Shown here: positions 35,800 to 44,112 of the stretch, piece by piece | Position numbering within the stretch: position 1 is the first letter of the stretch | How the letters are laid out: each line of letters begins with the position of its first letter | Source: Skermanella sp. TT6 | GTDB lineage: Bacteria; Pseudomonadota; Alphaproteobacteria; Azospirillales; Azospirillaceae | Length of the DNA stretch: 64,000 nucleotides | Reading direction: 5' to 3' | Assembly (NCBI RefSeq): GCF_016653635.2 | Contig: NZ_CP067420.1 | Location: 427,501 to 491,500, forward strand | Notes under the pieces: generated by a model | Databases searched by the model: none | What the model was told of the DNA's origin: nothing | What the model saw: the letters and a program-made list of their open reading frames with translations, nothing else | Program-made: the position numbers and the translations under genes

Positions 35800-36951
35800 T
35801 CAGCCCGCCGCCGCCGGCCGGCGGACGGTGCGCCGGAACAGCGCCTCGATCCGGGCCTTGAACAGGTTCTCCAGCGCGCCGGCGAACAGGATCACCAGCC
35901 CCTGGATCACCACCACCATCTCCCGGTTGATGGTGGGGAACTCGAACGCCAGCTCCGACCCGCCCTGGTACAGCGCGCCGAACAGCAGCGCCGCCAGCAC
36001 GATCCCGACGGGGTGGTTGCGCCCCATCAGCGCCACCGCGATGCCGACGAACCCGACCCCGCCGGTGAAGCCCAGGATCAGCCGGTGATGGACGCCCAGC
36101 ACCTCGTTCAGCCCGACGAATCCGGCCAGCGCGCCGGAGATCGCCATGGCCAGGATGATGTTGCGCGACGGCGAGATGCCGGCATAGACCGCCGCCCGCT
36201 CGTTCTGGCCGACGGTGCGGATCTCGTAGCCCCAGCGGGTGTGCCAGACGAAGACCCAGACCAGCGCGCAGCAGGCCAGCGCCCAGACGAAGGACAGGTT
36301 CAGCGGCGAGTTGGGGATGTCGATGCCGATCCGGCCCAGCGCTTCGTGCATGAAGGGCAGCCAGGTGGACTGGTCGAACTGCCGGCTTTCCGGCGACTGC
36401 TGGCCGGGGGCGATCAGCACGTCCACCAGCAGGTAGGTCATGATAGACGCGGCGATGAAGTTGAACATGATCGTCGTGATGACGATGTGGCTGCCGCGCT
36501 TCGCCTGGAGATAGGCCGGGATATAGGCCCAGGCGGCGCCGCCGAGGGCGCCCGCCACGATCGCCACCGCCGCCACCACCGGCCACGGCACCCCGCCGAA
36601 CGCCAGCCCGACCAGCCCGATCGCGAGCCCGCCGATATAGGCCTGCCCCTCGCCGCCGATGTTGAACAGCCCGCAATGGAAGGCGACCGACACCGCCAGC
36701 CCGGTGAAGATGAAGTTGGTGGCGTAGTACAGCGTGAAGCCGATCGCCTCCGGATAGCCGAACGAGCCGTAGAGCAGCACTTCCATCGCGGCCAGCGGGT
36801 TCTCGCCGATCGCCAGGATCACGAGGCTGGAGACCACCAGCGCCGCGGCGAGGTTGAGCACCGGCAGCAGGGCGTAGTTGACCCATCCCGGCACCTCCCC
36901 CGGTTGCCCGAACCCCTTGCCGCTGCCCGTCGCCGTCGTTCCGGATGCCAT
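35800..36951 (-). CDS. nucleoside ABC transporter permease (NupP/YufP type)
   Basis: A 383-residue partner permease. Landmarks are FTLYYATNFIFTGLAVSVAFHCGLFNIGGEGQAYIGGLA, GSHIVITTIMFNFIAASIMTYLL, the coupling loop TVGQNERAAVYAGISPSRNIILAMAISGALAG and a C-terminal ALLFGALYQGGSEL. ATG 36951 gives the family-like start; an open frame runs further upstream but lacks similarity. As the first gene of the minus-strand block after the break, it must have its own promoter or one provided by inserted DNA. Confidence 0.92.
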   Translation of the reverse strand: MASGTTATGSGKGFGQPGEVPGWVNYALLPVLNLAAALVVSSLVILAIGENPLAAMEVLLYGSFGYPEAIGFTLYYATNFIFTGLAVSVAFHCGLFNIGGEGQAYIGGLAIGLVGLAFGGVPWPVVAAVAIVAGALGGAAWAYIPAYLQAKRGSHIVITTIMFNFIAASIMTYLLVDVLIAPGQQSPESRQFDQSTWLPFMHEALGRIGIDIPNSPLNLSFVWALACCALVWVFVWHTRWGYEIRTVGQNERAAVYAGISPSRNIILAMAISGALAGFVGLNEVLGVHHRLILGFTGGVGFVGIAVALMGRNHPVGIVLAALLFGALYQGGSELAFEFPTINREMVVVIQGLVILFAGALENLFKARIEALFRRTVRRPAAAG

Positions 36952-37122
36952 GCCGAGCGCCTGCCCCGATCGTTCCCGTTGACCTGGAACTTGCCCGGTT
37001 AGACCAGGCGAGGCAAGCGGGATGGGCCGGCGGAAAGGGGACGGTCCCGAAACGGTCATGCCCTGAATAGGTAATCCCTCTGTATGATTGGACCCTGCGG
37101 CCATCATGGGAAAGGGAAAGGC

Positions 37123-37908
37123 ATGCCAGTCGACACGCAGGATGTTCCGGAAGGGCTGGTCCGTCCGGGCGGTGCGCCGCTCTACGCCCCGGACCTGTTC
37201 CGCCCGGCCTATCGCCCCGCCCGGGGCGAGCGCTGGCGCCTCGACGTGGCGCCGTTCAGCCTGTGCCCCGGCTACTGGAGCGGCGTGCAGGTCGTGACCG
37301 ACATGGCGGTGCTGACCCGCACCGAGGGCACCGGGGAGACCGCGGGCCTGCGCACCTGGATGTCGATGACCCCCATGGAGATCGAGAGCCAGGAGTTGGG
37401 TTGCCGCGCCGCCTTCGGCCACACGGTGGTGATGGGCCTCGGCATGGGCTGGGCCGCCGCCAACGCGGCGCTTCGCCCGGAGGTCGCGGCGGTGACCGTG
37501 GTCGAGTTCGACCCGGAGGTCATCGCCATGATCGAGGCGGTCGGCGTCTTCGCCCAGCTCCCGCCCGATGCCACCGCCAAGGTCGCCGTCGTCAACGCCG
37601 ACGCCCTGTCCTGGACGCCCGAAGCGCGGGCAGACACCCTGCTGGCCGACATCTGGCTGCCGCTCAACGGCGACGACCGGGTGGAGCAGGTCCGCCGCAT
37701 GCGCGCCAACACCGGCGCCACGAAGGTCTATTTCTGGGGCCAGGAAATGGTCATCGCCCGCCGCGCCCGCACCGCCGGCCTGCCCCTCGACACCGCCACG
37801 GTCGCCCGCATCGTCGCCGACCTGGACCTCCCCCTGATCGGCCCCGACCTCCCCGACTACCCCGACCGCATCGCCCGCGCGGCGGAGCGGTGGCTGAGCG
37901 AGGGGTAG
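37123..37908 (+). CDS. SAM-dependent methyltransferase-like / spermidine synthase-like protein
   Basis: About 261 residues from ATG 37123 (gggaaagggaaaggc precedes it; 37084 is a possible earlier start). A Rossmann nucleotide-binding pattern is visible in GHTVVMGLGMGWAAANAALRPEVAAVTVVEFDPEVIAMIEAV, followed by an acidic strand VNADALSW. This resembles class I methyltransferases and spermidine synthases, without a clear substrate motif. It is transcribed alone, away from the nucleoside operon. Its stop is 12 bases before a large palindromic repeat. Confidence 0.72.
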   Translation: MPVDTQDVPEGLVRPGGAPLYAPDLFRPAYRPARGERWRLDVAPFSLCPGYWSGVQVVTDMAVLTRTEGTGETAGLRTWMSMTPMEIESQELGCRAAFGHTVVMGLGMGWAAANAALRPEVAAVTVVEFDPEVIAMIEAVGVFAQLPPDATAKVAVVNADALSWTPEARADTLLADIWLPLNGDDRVEQVRRMRANTGATKVYFWGQEMVIARRARTAGLPLDTATVARIVADLDLPLIGPDLPDYPDRIARAAERWLSEG

Positions 37909-37920
37909 GGGGCGCGCGAA

Positions 37921-38004
37921 GGAAACCGGGGTCAGACCACCATTTCCCAAAGGAGTTCCATCCCAACGACCTTCCGGGGAAATGGTGGTCTGACCCCGGT
38001 TTCC
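37921..38004. repeat. perfect 28-bp inverted repeat with GGGGTCAGACC core
   Basis: Perfect 28-base arms (37921-37948 and 37977-38004) enclose a 28-base loop. The arms begin GGAAACCGGGGTCAGACCAC and end CATTTCCC. Palindromes with a GGTCTGACCCC core are widespread in proteobacteria and often sit next to REP-associated (RAYT) transposases; none is seen here. The right arm directly abuts the truncated XRE gene. Confidence 0.88.
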
Positions 38005-38256
38005 CGCAGAAAGCGCCGGCTGACGGTGGCGATGATGCTGGAGCGGACGAGCCTGTCCAAGCAGACCTATCAACGCATCGAGAAGGGCGACCCTGCCGCA
38101 TCCATCGGCGCCTATGCGATGTGCCTGTTCGCGCTGTGTTTCAACGATCCCTTCGGCGACATCGCCGACATGCGGGACGATGACACCGGACTGCTGCTCG
38201 ACAAGGAGCGCTTGCCGAAGCGCGTCCGCGTGCCGAAGGGGGATGGAGCGCTGTGA
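38005..38256 (+). pseudogene. truncated XRE/HipB-like regulator, 5' end lost at palindrome
   Basis: The frame reads RRKRRLTVAMMLERTSLSKQTYQRIEKGDPAASIGAYAMCLFALCFNDPFGDIADM...LLLDKERLPKRVRVPKG. This matches the HTH and C-terminus of HipB-like regulators that normally have about 15 more N-terminal residues. The start is replaced by the palindromic repeat, leaving only GTG 38026 within the HTH. A GTGA at 38253-38256 overlaps the stop, where hipA would begin (VRREVSG), but that frame is lost after a few codons. It is a remnant of a hipBA-type pair. Confidence 0.7.
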
Positions 38257-38400
38257 GGCGCGAAGTGTCCGGGTCCCGGATTCAGACAGATTCCCGCGCG
38301 TGGGAGACACCAGGGCGCTCACCCTGGGAGAGGTGCTTGCCCTGAAGCTGGCGAAGCCGGCCGGGATAGCGGGAGGGGCGCAAACATAATCCAAGTTCTT
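38257..38400. other. non-coding remnant after the truncated regulator
   Basis: No complete gene. The first codons could be the start of a lost hipA, and a short frame (ALTLGEVLALKLAKPAGI) further on has no recognised relative. Confidence 0.35.
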
Positions 38401-38445
38401 GCCACAGATTACGGCGATGGACAAAGATACGAACCGGATCATCTG

Positions 38446-38677
38446 TCGGCTGTCCGGCGCGGTTATTGCTTTGACAACCGAAGGAGGCCTTTCCGGCGGA
38501 GCGACCTTCTTCTGATCGTCATGACCGGGCTTGACCCGGTCATCGCTTGCAGACTCCGAAAGCGCTGCAATGCAGGGAGATAGCCGGATCAAGTCCGGCT
38601 ATGACGAAAAGGGGGCGCCGATGCCCTTAGCTGCGCCTTTTGAGTGGTAGGCAATGACCGTGCCGGACAGCCCTGGG
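38446..38677. mobile_element. MITE-like element with 22-bp terminal inverted repeats
   Basis: Near its ends are inverted repeats of 22 bases with two mismatches: 38448-38469 starting GGCTGTCCGGCGCGGTTATT, and the complement of 38651-38672 starting GGCTGTCCGGCACGGTCATT. It is flanked by a 7-base direct repeat and interrupts a known repeat. It has no coding capacity. These are the properties of a non-autonomous miniature element; the parental transposon is not in the window. The exact edges are uncertain by a few bases. Confidence 0.65.
38517..38606. repeat. palindromic element with CCGGGCTTGACCCGG core
   Basis: Two 28-base arms (38517-38544 and 38579-38606) pair with several compensated changes, and each arm is itself palindromic (CCGGGCTTGACCCGG and CCGGATCAAGTCCGG). 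Elements with this core are common intergenic palindromes in Alphaproteobacteria. It lies inside the MITE-like insertion. Confidence 0.75.
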
Positions 38678-38829
38678 TCATCTGAGTACATCGCCGTTAT
38701 CTTTGGACGATTTTTGTTGTTTCGCTCCAACGCCGTCCAAGGCAGGCCCGAAGCGGCACCCAGGCGCCACGACCTCAAGGGTTCCGCCGACCCGACGCGC
38801 CGGCCCCTGGCCGCCCGAACGCGTCCCCC

Positions 38830-40107
38830 TCACTCCTCCGCACTCCCGACCAGCCGCCATACCGGCACCGCGCCGATGCCCTTCAGCTCCGCCGTGCCCA
38901 GCGGCTCCAGCCGGAAGCGCTCGCCCAGCGCGTCGCGCGTGCTGGCCGAGACCGCGATGGTGCCGGGGGAGGCCCGCGACTCCAGGCGGCTCGCCAGGTT
39001 GACCGTGTCGCCCCAGACGTCGTAGGCGAACTTGTGCGTGCCGATCACGCCGGCGACCACCGGGCCGGTGTTCAGGCCGACGCGCAGCCCCAGGCCGGGA
39101 TGGTCGCGCAGGGTCTCGGCCATGGCCTCCATCATGCCCAGCGCCACCCGGGCCGCGGCGCCGGCATGGTCGGGCAGGCCGGCGGGGGCGCCGGCGACCG
39201 CCATGTAGCCGTCGCCGATGGTCTTCAGCTTTTCCACCCCATGCGCCGCGCACAGCGCGTCGAAGCGGGAGAACAGGCCGCCCAGCACCTCCACCACCTC
39301 GGCCGCGTTGCGGTCGGCGGCGAAGGCGGTGAAGCCCGCGATGTCGGCGAACAGCACCGTCACGGCGTCCAGCCGGTCGGCGATCCGTTGCTCCCCGGCC
39401 TTCAGGCGGTCTGCGACGCTGGCCGGCAGCACGTTCAGCAGCAGCGCGTCGGACCGGGCCGCCTCCCGCGCCGCGGCACCCCGGGCGATCTCCGCCGACC
39501 AGTAGAGATAGACCACCAGCACGCCGACGCAGGCGGCGACGATCACCACGCCGGTCCGGACCTCCGCCAGGTTGGCCGCCGTCGCCGGGGCATAGGGCGC
39601 GTAGCCCAGGCGGATCCAGACCTGCATGAAGGCGATGACGGCGACGCACAGCGCGCACCCCACGGCCAGCGCGAGGCGCTCCGTCCGGGCGAACAGCAGC
39701 GCCGGCCCGGCGAACAGGCAGGTGGCGGCCAGCACGTCGATCCCCGTCCCGGGACCCAGGATCACGGTCATGGCGCCGACCACGCCGCAGCCGTAGAGCA
39801 CGATGCCCATGCGCCCGGCCAGCATGCGTCCCGTCAGCACGCAGGCCAGCGAGCCGGCGGCCAGCACCAGCAGCCCGCCCGTGACCCAGGCCGCCAGCCG
39901 GTTGAAGGCCGCGTATTCCTCCCCCGGCCAGGGAAAACCGATGCTCTCCACGGCCATGAAGGCGGCCAGGACGGTCACCAGCCAGCCGAAGGTATGGGCG
40001 TTCCGCAGCGGTCCCGGAGGTGCGGGCAGCCAGCGGCGCCGGGCCGGAGCCGTTGCCGCCGGCGCCGCCGGGGCGGCGGGGAGGTCCTGGGTCTGATGCG
40101 CGGTCAC
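38830..40107 (-). CDS. membrane-bound class III adenylate/guanylate cyclase
   Basis: About 425 residues from GTG 40107, which follows a gggagaggga ribosome site. Residues about 30-225 hold roughly six transmembrane helices. Residues about 255-415 are the catalytic domain: AVTVLFADIAGFTAFA with the metal aspartates, KLKTIGDGYMAVAG, and VGLNTGPVVAGVIGTHKFAYDVWGDTVNLASRLES. The linker LLLNVLPASVADRLKAGE is the usual cyclase transducer. The product, cAMP or cGMP, cannot be decided by eye. It is divergent from the YHS operon and preceded at its 3' side by the repeat cluster. Confidence 0.92.
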   Translation of the reverse strand: MTAHQTQDLPAAPAAPAATAPARRRWLPAPPGPLRNAHTFGWLVTVLAAFMAVESIGFPWPGEEYAAFNRLAAWVTGGLLVLAAGSLACVLTGRMLAGRMGIVLYGCGVVGAMTVILGPGTGIDVLAATCLFAGPALLFARTERLALAVGCALCVAVIAFMQVWIRLGYAPYAPATAANLAEVRTGVVIVAACVGVLVVYLYWSAEIARGAAAREAARSDALLLNVLPASVADRLKAGEQRIADRLDAVTVLFADIAGFTAFAADRNAAEVVEVLGGLFSRFDALCAAHGVEKLKTIGDGYMAVAGAPAGLPDHAGAAARVALGMMEAMAETLRDHPGLGLRVGLNTGPVVAGVIGTHKFAYDVWGDTVNLASRLESRASPGTIAVSASTRDALGERFRLEPLGTAELKGIGAVPVWRLVGSAEE

Positions 40108-40404
40108 GGGCGGATCCCTCTCCCGGTAGGTCGGAGTTGCGCGCCTTTGGCGACATTCGTCGCGATCATACGGCTTTCCGCCGCGCAGGGCAGGGGCGGC
40201 GGAGAGGACCGACTGGTTTGTTTCATCCAAAACGAATCCAGGATTTCCGCCCTTTCCGATACAGCGTATTCCAGTAATCACGACGATGTGAACAACATCA
40301 CGCTTTGGTGAGCGGATGTGATTTAGAACGTGCGCGGATCCGGGACATTGTGGTGCCGATACGGACGCGGTCCGCGTCTCCCTATCACTTGGCAGGGTTT
40401 CACG
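40108..40404. other. intergenic region between divergent cyclase and YHS operon
   Basis: About 297 bases with no gene. It should contain the promoters for both directions. An AT-richer stretch (40255-40330, with aacaacatcacgctttgg) is the likeliest promoter zone for the plus-strand operon. No site was assigned. Confidence 0.35.
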
Positions 40405-40875
40405 ATGTCTCGAAGCGCAGTACGCCCGCTGATCGTCGCCTTGGCCGCCCTGGCGGCGGCCGGTTCGTTCGCACCGCCCGCCCTGGCGAAGGAGCCCGCG
40501 ATCCATACCGGCTTCTTCAGCAGCCTCGCGGTCGGCGGTTACGACCCCGTGGCCTATTTCACCCAGGGGAAGCCGGTCGAGGGCAGCAAGGAATTCTCGA
40601 CCCGGTGGATGGACGCGGACTGGCGCTTCGCCTCCGCGGAGAACCGCGACCTGTTCCTCGCGGCGCCGGAGAAATACGCGCCGCAGTACGGTGGGTACTG
40701 CGCCTGGGCGATCGCCCAGGGAAAGACCGCGTCGGGCGACCCGAAATTCTGGAAGGTGGTCGACGACAGGCTGTACCTGAACTACGACCAGGACGTCCAG
40801 CAGCGGTGGGAGAAGGATATCCCCGGCTTCATCGCCAGCGCCGACCGCAACTGGCCCGCCGTCCTGGGAAAGTGA
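40405..40875 (+). CDS. exported YHS domain protein
   Basis: A 156-residue protein from ATG 40405 with a signal peptide (MSRSAVRPLIVALAALAAAGSFAPPALA). The YHS-type part reads GGYDPVAYFTQGKPVEGSKEFS...WRFASAENRDLFLAAPEKYAPQYGGYCAWA. YHS domains are thought to bind metals or partner proteins; the function here is unknown. It is the first of six close plus-strand genes, 13 bases before the next. Confidence 0.88.
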   Translation: MSRSAVRPLIVALAALAAAGSFAPPALAKEPAIHTGFFSSLAVGGYDPVAYFTQGKPVEGSKEFSTRWMDADWRFASAENRDLFLAAPEKYAPQYGGYCAWAIAQGKTASGDPKFWKVVDDRLYLNYDQDVQQRWEKDIPGFIASADRNWPAVLGK

Positions 40876-40888
40876 GGGGGAGCGTTCC

Positions 40889-41389
40889 ATGACCGATCGA
40901 CGGCGCCGGTTCCTGGTCGGAGCCCTGTCCCTCTACATCGCCTTCGTCTTCGTGCAGTCGCTGTTCTTCAAGTTCACCGACAGCCCCGAGACGCGGCACA
41001 TCTTCGGCACGTTGGACGCCTGGGCGGCGGGATTCGGCTTCGCCGGGCTGTTCGCCCCGACCGGGCCGTTCAGCCAGTACGTGGTCGGAACGGCCGAGCT
41101 GGTCGCCTCGGCGCTCCTGCTGGCCGGGCTGGCCACCGGCCGGGTGCTGTTCCAGGGGGCGGGAGCCCTGCTGGCCCTCGGCGTCATCAGCGGCGCCGTC
41201 TTCTTCCACCTGTTCACGCCCTTGGGCATCCAGGTGGTGAACACCGACGGCAGCCTGGACGGCGGGGAACTGTTCGCCCTGGCCTGCGGCGTCTGGATCG
41301 CGTCCGCCGCCATCCTGGCGCTTCGGCGGGCCGACCTGGCGGCGCTGCTGCCGTTCGGGCGGTCCCGCGCCCGCCTGGGAAGGAGCTGA
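40889..41389 (+). CDS. DoxX-like small membrane protein
   Basis: A 166-residue protein with four hydrophobic segments (LVGALSLYIAFVFVQSLFFKFT, QYVVGTAELVASALLLAGLATG, LLALGVISGAVFFHLFTPLGI, LFALACGVWIASAAILAL). FKFTDSPETRHIFGTLDAW after the first helix resembles DoxX/DoxD proteins. Function unknown. The next gene starts four bases after the stop. Confidence 0.78.
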   Translation: MTDRRRRFLVGALSLYIAFVFVQSLFFKFTDSPETRHIFGTLDAWAAGFGFAGLFAPTGPFSQYVVGTAELVASALLLAGLATGRVLFQGAGALLALGVISGAVFFHLFTPLGIQVVNTDGSLDGGELFALACGVWIASAAILALRRADLAALLPFGRSRARLGRS

Positions 41390-41393
41390 CGGC

Positions 41394-42647
41394 ATGGCGA
41401 TCCGGCGCGACCGATTCGGGCTGGCCGTGACGACGGACTCTCCCGCCACCGTCGAGGCGATCGACCGCTTCACCAAGGAGGTCCTGAGCCACGGCCGGGA
41501 GGCCGGCCTGCTCCTGGCCGCCGCCGAGGCCGATCCCGGCTGCGCCCTGCTCCAGGCCTATTCCGGGGCCTTGTACCTGTTCCTCCAGACCGCGGAGGGC
41601 GCGGCGAAGGCCGCCCCCTTCCTGGAGCGCGCCCGCACCCTGGCGCGCGGCGCGTCGGAGCGGGAGCGGCTGACGGTGGCGGCGCTGGACGCCTGGGGGG
41701 CGGGTGCGACCGACCGGGCGCTCCACCTGCACCGGACCATCGCCCGGCGCTGGCCGCGCGACCTGCTCAACCTCAAGCTCGCCCAGATCCACCAGCTCAA
41801 CCGGGGCGACCGGGCGGGCATGCGCGAACTGGCGGAGGCCGCCCTGCCGCACAATTGGCGGACCAGCTACGCCTGGGGCATGCTGGCCTTCGCGCTGGAA
41901 CAGGCGGGGGCCCTGGACGCCGCCGAGGACGCGGGCCGACGCGCCGTCGCCATGAACCCGGACGACCCCTGGGCCCAGCATGCCGTGGCCCATGTGCTGG
42001 AGGCGCGCGGCGATCCCGCCGCCGGGCTGGCCTTCGTCGAGCCGCTGTCCGGCACCTGGGAGCGTTGCTCCAGCTTCATGTATACCCACAACTGGTGGCA
42101 TAGCGCCCTGTTCCGCCTGGAGCTGGACGAGCAGGCCGCCGCCCTGGCGCTGTTCGACGGGCGGGTCTGGGGCGTGCGCAAGACCCATGTCCAGGACCAG
42201 GTCAACGCCGTCTCGCTGCTGTCGCGCCTGGAGCTGCGCGGCGTCGATGTCGGCGGGCGCTGGGCCGACGTGGCTGACCATGTCCGGCCGCGCATCCACG
42301 ACCGGCAGAACGGCTTCCTCGATCTGCATTACCTCTATGCCCTGGCGCGGGCGGGCGACGGCGAGGCGGTGGCCTGCCTGCTGGCCGGGATGGAAGGGTT
42401 CGCCGCGACCGGGCCGGCGTCGTGCCGGTCGGTCTGGCGCGAGGTCGCGGTCCCCGCCGCCCGCGCCCTGGCGGCCCATGCCGCCGGCCGGTTCGCGGAG
42501 GCGGCGGCGACCCTGGGGCCGCTGCTGCCCCGGCTGTACCTGCTGGGCGGCAGCACCGCGCAGCAGACCTGGTTCCACCGTCTCCACCACGACGCCCGGC
42601 GGCGCGCCGCCGGCGCACCGTTCGTCCGGCCGGGGGCCTGCGCGTGA
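41394..42647 (+). CDS. tetratricopeptide repeat protein (TTC38-like)
   Basis: A 417-residue soluble helical-repeat protein without a signal peptide. Blocks such as DRAGMRELAEAALPHNWRTSYAWGMLAFALEQAGALDAAEDAGRRAVAMNPDDPWAQHAVAHVLEARGD and FMYTHNWWHSALFRLELDEQAAALALFDGRVWG match the TTC38 family found in bacteria and animals. Its molecular role is unknown. Its TGA is overlapped by the next start (GTGA). Confidence 0.88.
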   Translation: MAIRRDRFGLAVTTDSPATVEAIDRFTKEVLSHGREAGLLLAAAEADPGCALLQAYSGALYLFLQTAEGAAKAAPFLERARTLARGASERERLTVAALDAWGAGATDRALHLHRTIARRWPRDLLNLKLAQIHQLNRGDRAGMRELAEAALPHNWRTSYAWGMLAFALEQAGALDAAEDAGRRAVAMNPDDPWAQHAVAHVLEARGDPAAGLAFVEPLSGTWERCSSFMYTHNWWHSALFRLELDEQAAALALFDGRVWGVRKTHVQDQVNAVSLLSRLELRGVDVGGRWADVADHVRPRIHDRQNGFLDLHYLYALARAGDGEAVACLLAGMEGFAATGPASCRSVWREVAVPAARALAAHAAGRFAEAAATLGPLLPRLYLLGGSTAQQTWFHRLHHDARRRAAGAPFVRPGACA

Positions 42648-43489
42648 GGTTCCGCTCGCTCCTCCGCGCCGCCGGCCTGATCGCCGTCGCCTTCGGCGCC
42701 GCCGGGTGCGGCGTGCCCGGACCCGCGACCCCGGCGGCGACGATGGAGCCCCTGCGCCGCAGCCTGTCCCTCGGCGGCCTTGCGGAGGGCGAACCGCCGG
42801 TCACCGTCAGCTACCTGACGGCGGGCGATCCCGCGGCGGCCCGGCTGATCCTGGTCCACGGCACGCCGGGCGCCGCCGACGGCTGGGCCGACTTCCTGGC
42901 CGATCCGCCGCCGGGGCTGGAGGTGGTGGCGCTGGACCGGCTGGGCTTCGGGGAGAGCGGTCCGGAAGGCGCCGTCACCGACCTCGCCGACCAGGCCGAC
43001 GCCGTCGCGGCGCTGCTGCCGGACGGTAGCCGGCCGGCGATCCTGCTCGGCCATTCCCTGGGTGGACCGATCGCCGCCCTGGCCGCCGCGCGCCATCCGG
43101 AGCGGGTGCGGGCCCTGATCCTGCTGGCCGCCTCGCTCGATCCCGGCCTGGAGCGGATCCATCCCTTGCAGCATGTCGGCGCCTGGGCGCCCGTGAGGGC
43201 CGTCCTGCCGCGCCCGATCCGCAACGCCAACGCCGAGCTGCTGGCGCTCAAGCCGGAGCTGGAGGCGCTGCGCCCGGAACTGGCGCTGGTCCGCTGCCCG
43301 GTGCTGATCGTCCACGGCACCGAGGACGACCTGGTGCCCTTCTCCAACGTCGCCTATGCCGAGGCGCACCTGACCGGCGCCTGCCGGGTCGAGACGGTGA
43401 TCCTGGACGGCGCCGACCATTTCCTGCCGTGGAACGCCGCCCCGACCGTGCGGGCGGCGATCGCCCGGGCGGAGGGCATGGCATGCTGA
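42644..43489 (+). CDS. alpha/beta hydrolase, predicted lipoprotein
   Basis: A 281-residue hydrolase. GTG 42644 overlaps the TPR stop and gives a lipoprotein signal (LLRAAGLIAVAFGAAGC with a cysteine after the lipobox). The fold motifs are LVHGTPGAADGW (oxyanion), GHSLGG (nucleophile serine), a late acid in IVHGTEDDLVP and the histidine in LDGADHFLP. It probably acts on the outer face of the inner membrane or on the outer membrane. Substrate unknown. Confidence 0.88.
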   Translation: MRFRSLLRAAGLIAVAFGAAGCGVPGPATPAATMEPLRRSLSLGGLAEGEPPVTVSYLTAGDPAAARLILVHGTPGAADGWADFLADPPPGLEVVALDRLGFGESGPEGAVTDLADQADAVAALLPDGSRPAILLGHSLGGPIAALAAARHPERVRALILLAASLDPGLERIHPLQHVGAWAPVRAVLPRPIRNANAELLALKPELEALRPELALVRCPVLIVHGTEDDLVPFSNVAYAEAHLTGACRVETVILDGADHFLPWNAAPTVRAAIARAEGMAC

Positions 43490-44112
43490 CGAGCCTGGAA
43501 GCCACCCTCGGGGCGCTGGTCGCAGCGTCCGCCGATCCCTGGGTCATCCTGCCGGCGCTGGTCCTGATCACCTTCCTGCTGGAGGACGTGGCGATCGCGG
43601 CCGGCGTGGCCCTGGCGCTCGACGGCACGATCGGCTGGCCCGCCGCCTTCCTGGCGGTGGCCGGGGGCATCGCGCTCGGCGACCTCGGCCTCTACGGCAC
43701 GGGCCGGCTGGCGCTCCGGGTGCCGGCGCTGCGCCGGCGGCTGGAGGATGCCCGGGTCGATCGGGCGCGCGCGGCGCTCGACGGAAGGCTGGGAATCGCC
43801 GTCCTGGTCGCCCGCGTGGTGCCGGGCCTGCGGCTCGCCACATACACCGCCGCCGGGCTGCTGGGCGTGTCCTTCCCCCGGTTCGCCGCCCTGGTCGTCG
43901 CGGCGGTCGCGGCCTGGACCGCGGGGCTGTTCTGGCTGGCGACCGCCTTGGGGCAGGCGCTCGGCGAGCTGCTGGAACGCACCTTCGGCATCGGGCCCAC
44001 GGCCGCCGTCGTCCTGGCGCTCCTGCCGCTCGTCCTCCTCGCCCTGGTCCTGCCGCGCGTGATGCGCGGACCGTCCGCGGAAAAACCCGTCAACACCGGG
44101 GTGTCCCCATGA
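43483..44112 (+). CDS. DedA/VTT family membrane protein
   Basis: A 209-residue SNARE-associated (VTT) family protein. ATG 43483 overlaps the hydrolase stop by seven bases. Family features are FLLEDVAIAAGVALAL near the N-terminus (E and D in the re-entrant loop), GDLGLYGTGRLAL, and VLVARVVPGLRLATYTAAGLLGVSFPRF with the conserved R-x3-PG-R. DedA proteins act in lipid-carrier or phospholipid translocation. It is coupled to the ATP-grasp gene by an ATGA overlap. Confidence 0.88.
   Translation: MLTSLEATLGALVAASADPWVILPALVLITFLLEDVAIAAGVALALDGTIGWPAAFLAVAGGIALGDLGLYGTGRLALRVPALRRRLEDARVDRARAALDGRLGIAVLVARVVPGLRLATYTAAGLLGVSFPRFAALVVAAVAAWTAGLFWLATALGQALGELLERTFGIGPTAAVVLALLPLVLLALVLPRVMRGPSAEKPVNTGVSP

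Larger units (their letters stand above)
38401..38713. repeat. CCACAGAT palindrome family, copy B, split by an insertion
   Basis: The left half (38401-38445) starts GCCACAGATTACGGCGATGG and is identical over 28 bases to the left half of copy C at 46898. The right half (38675-38713), reading TCATCTGAG then ATCGCCGTTATC, matches the right half of copy C. About 230 bases separate the halves. TCATCTG is present on both sides of the insert (38439-38445 and 38678-38684) but only once in copy C, consistent with a target-site duplication. Confidence 0.75.

Noticed and set aside
35800-38592. 930-residue minus-strand frame extending the NupP-like permease upstream
   Set aside because: The extra 540 residues run antisense through the methyltransferase-like gene and the repeats, with no similarity to permeases.
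38401-38713. CRISPR-like array
   Set aside because: The repeats are inverted and of different families, with no regularly spaced direct repeats and no cas genes nearby.
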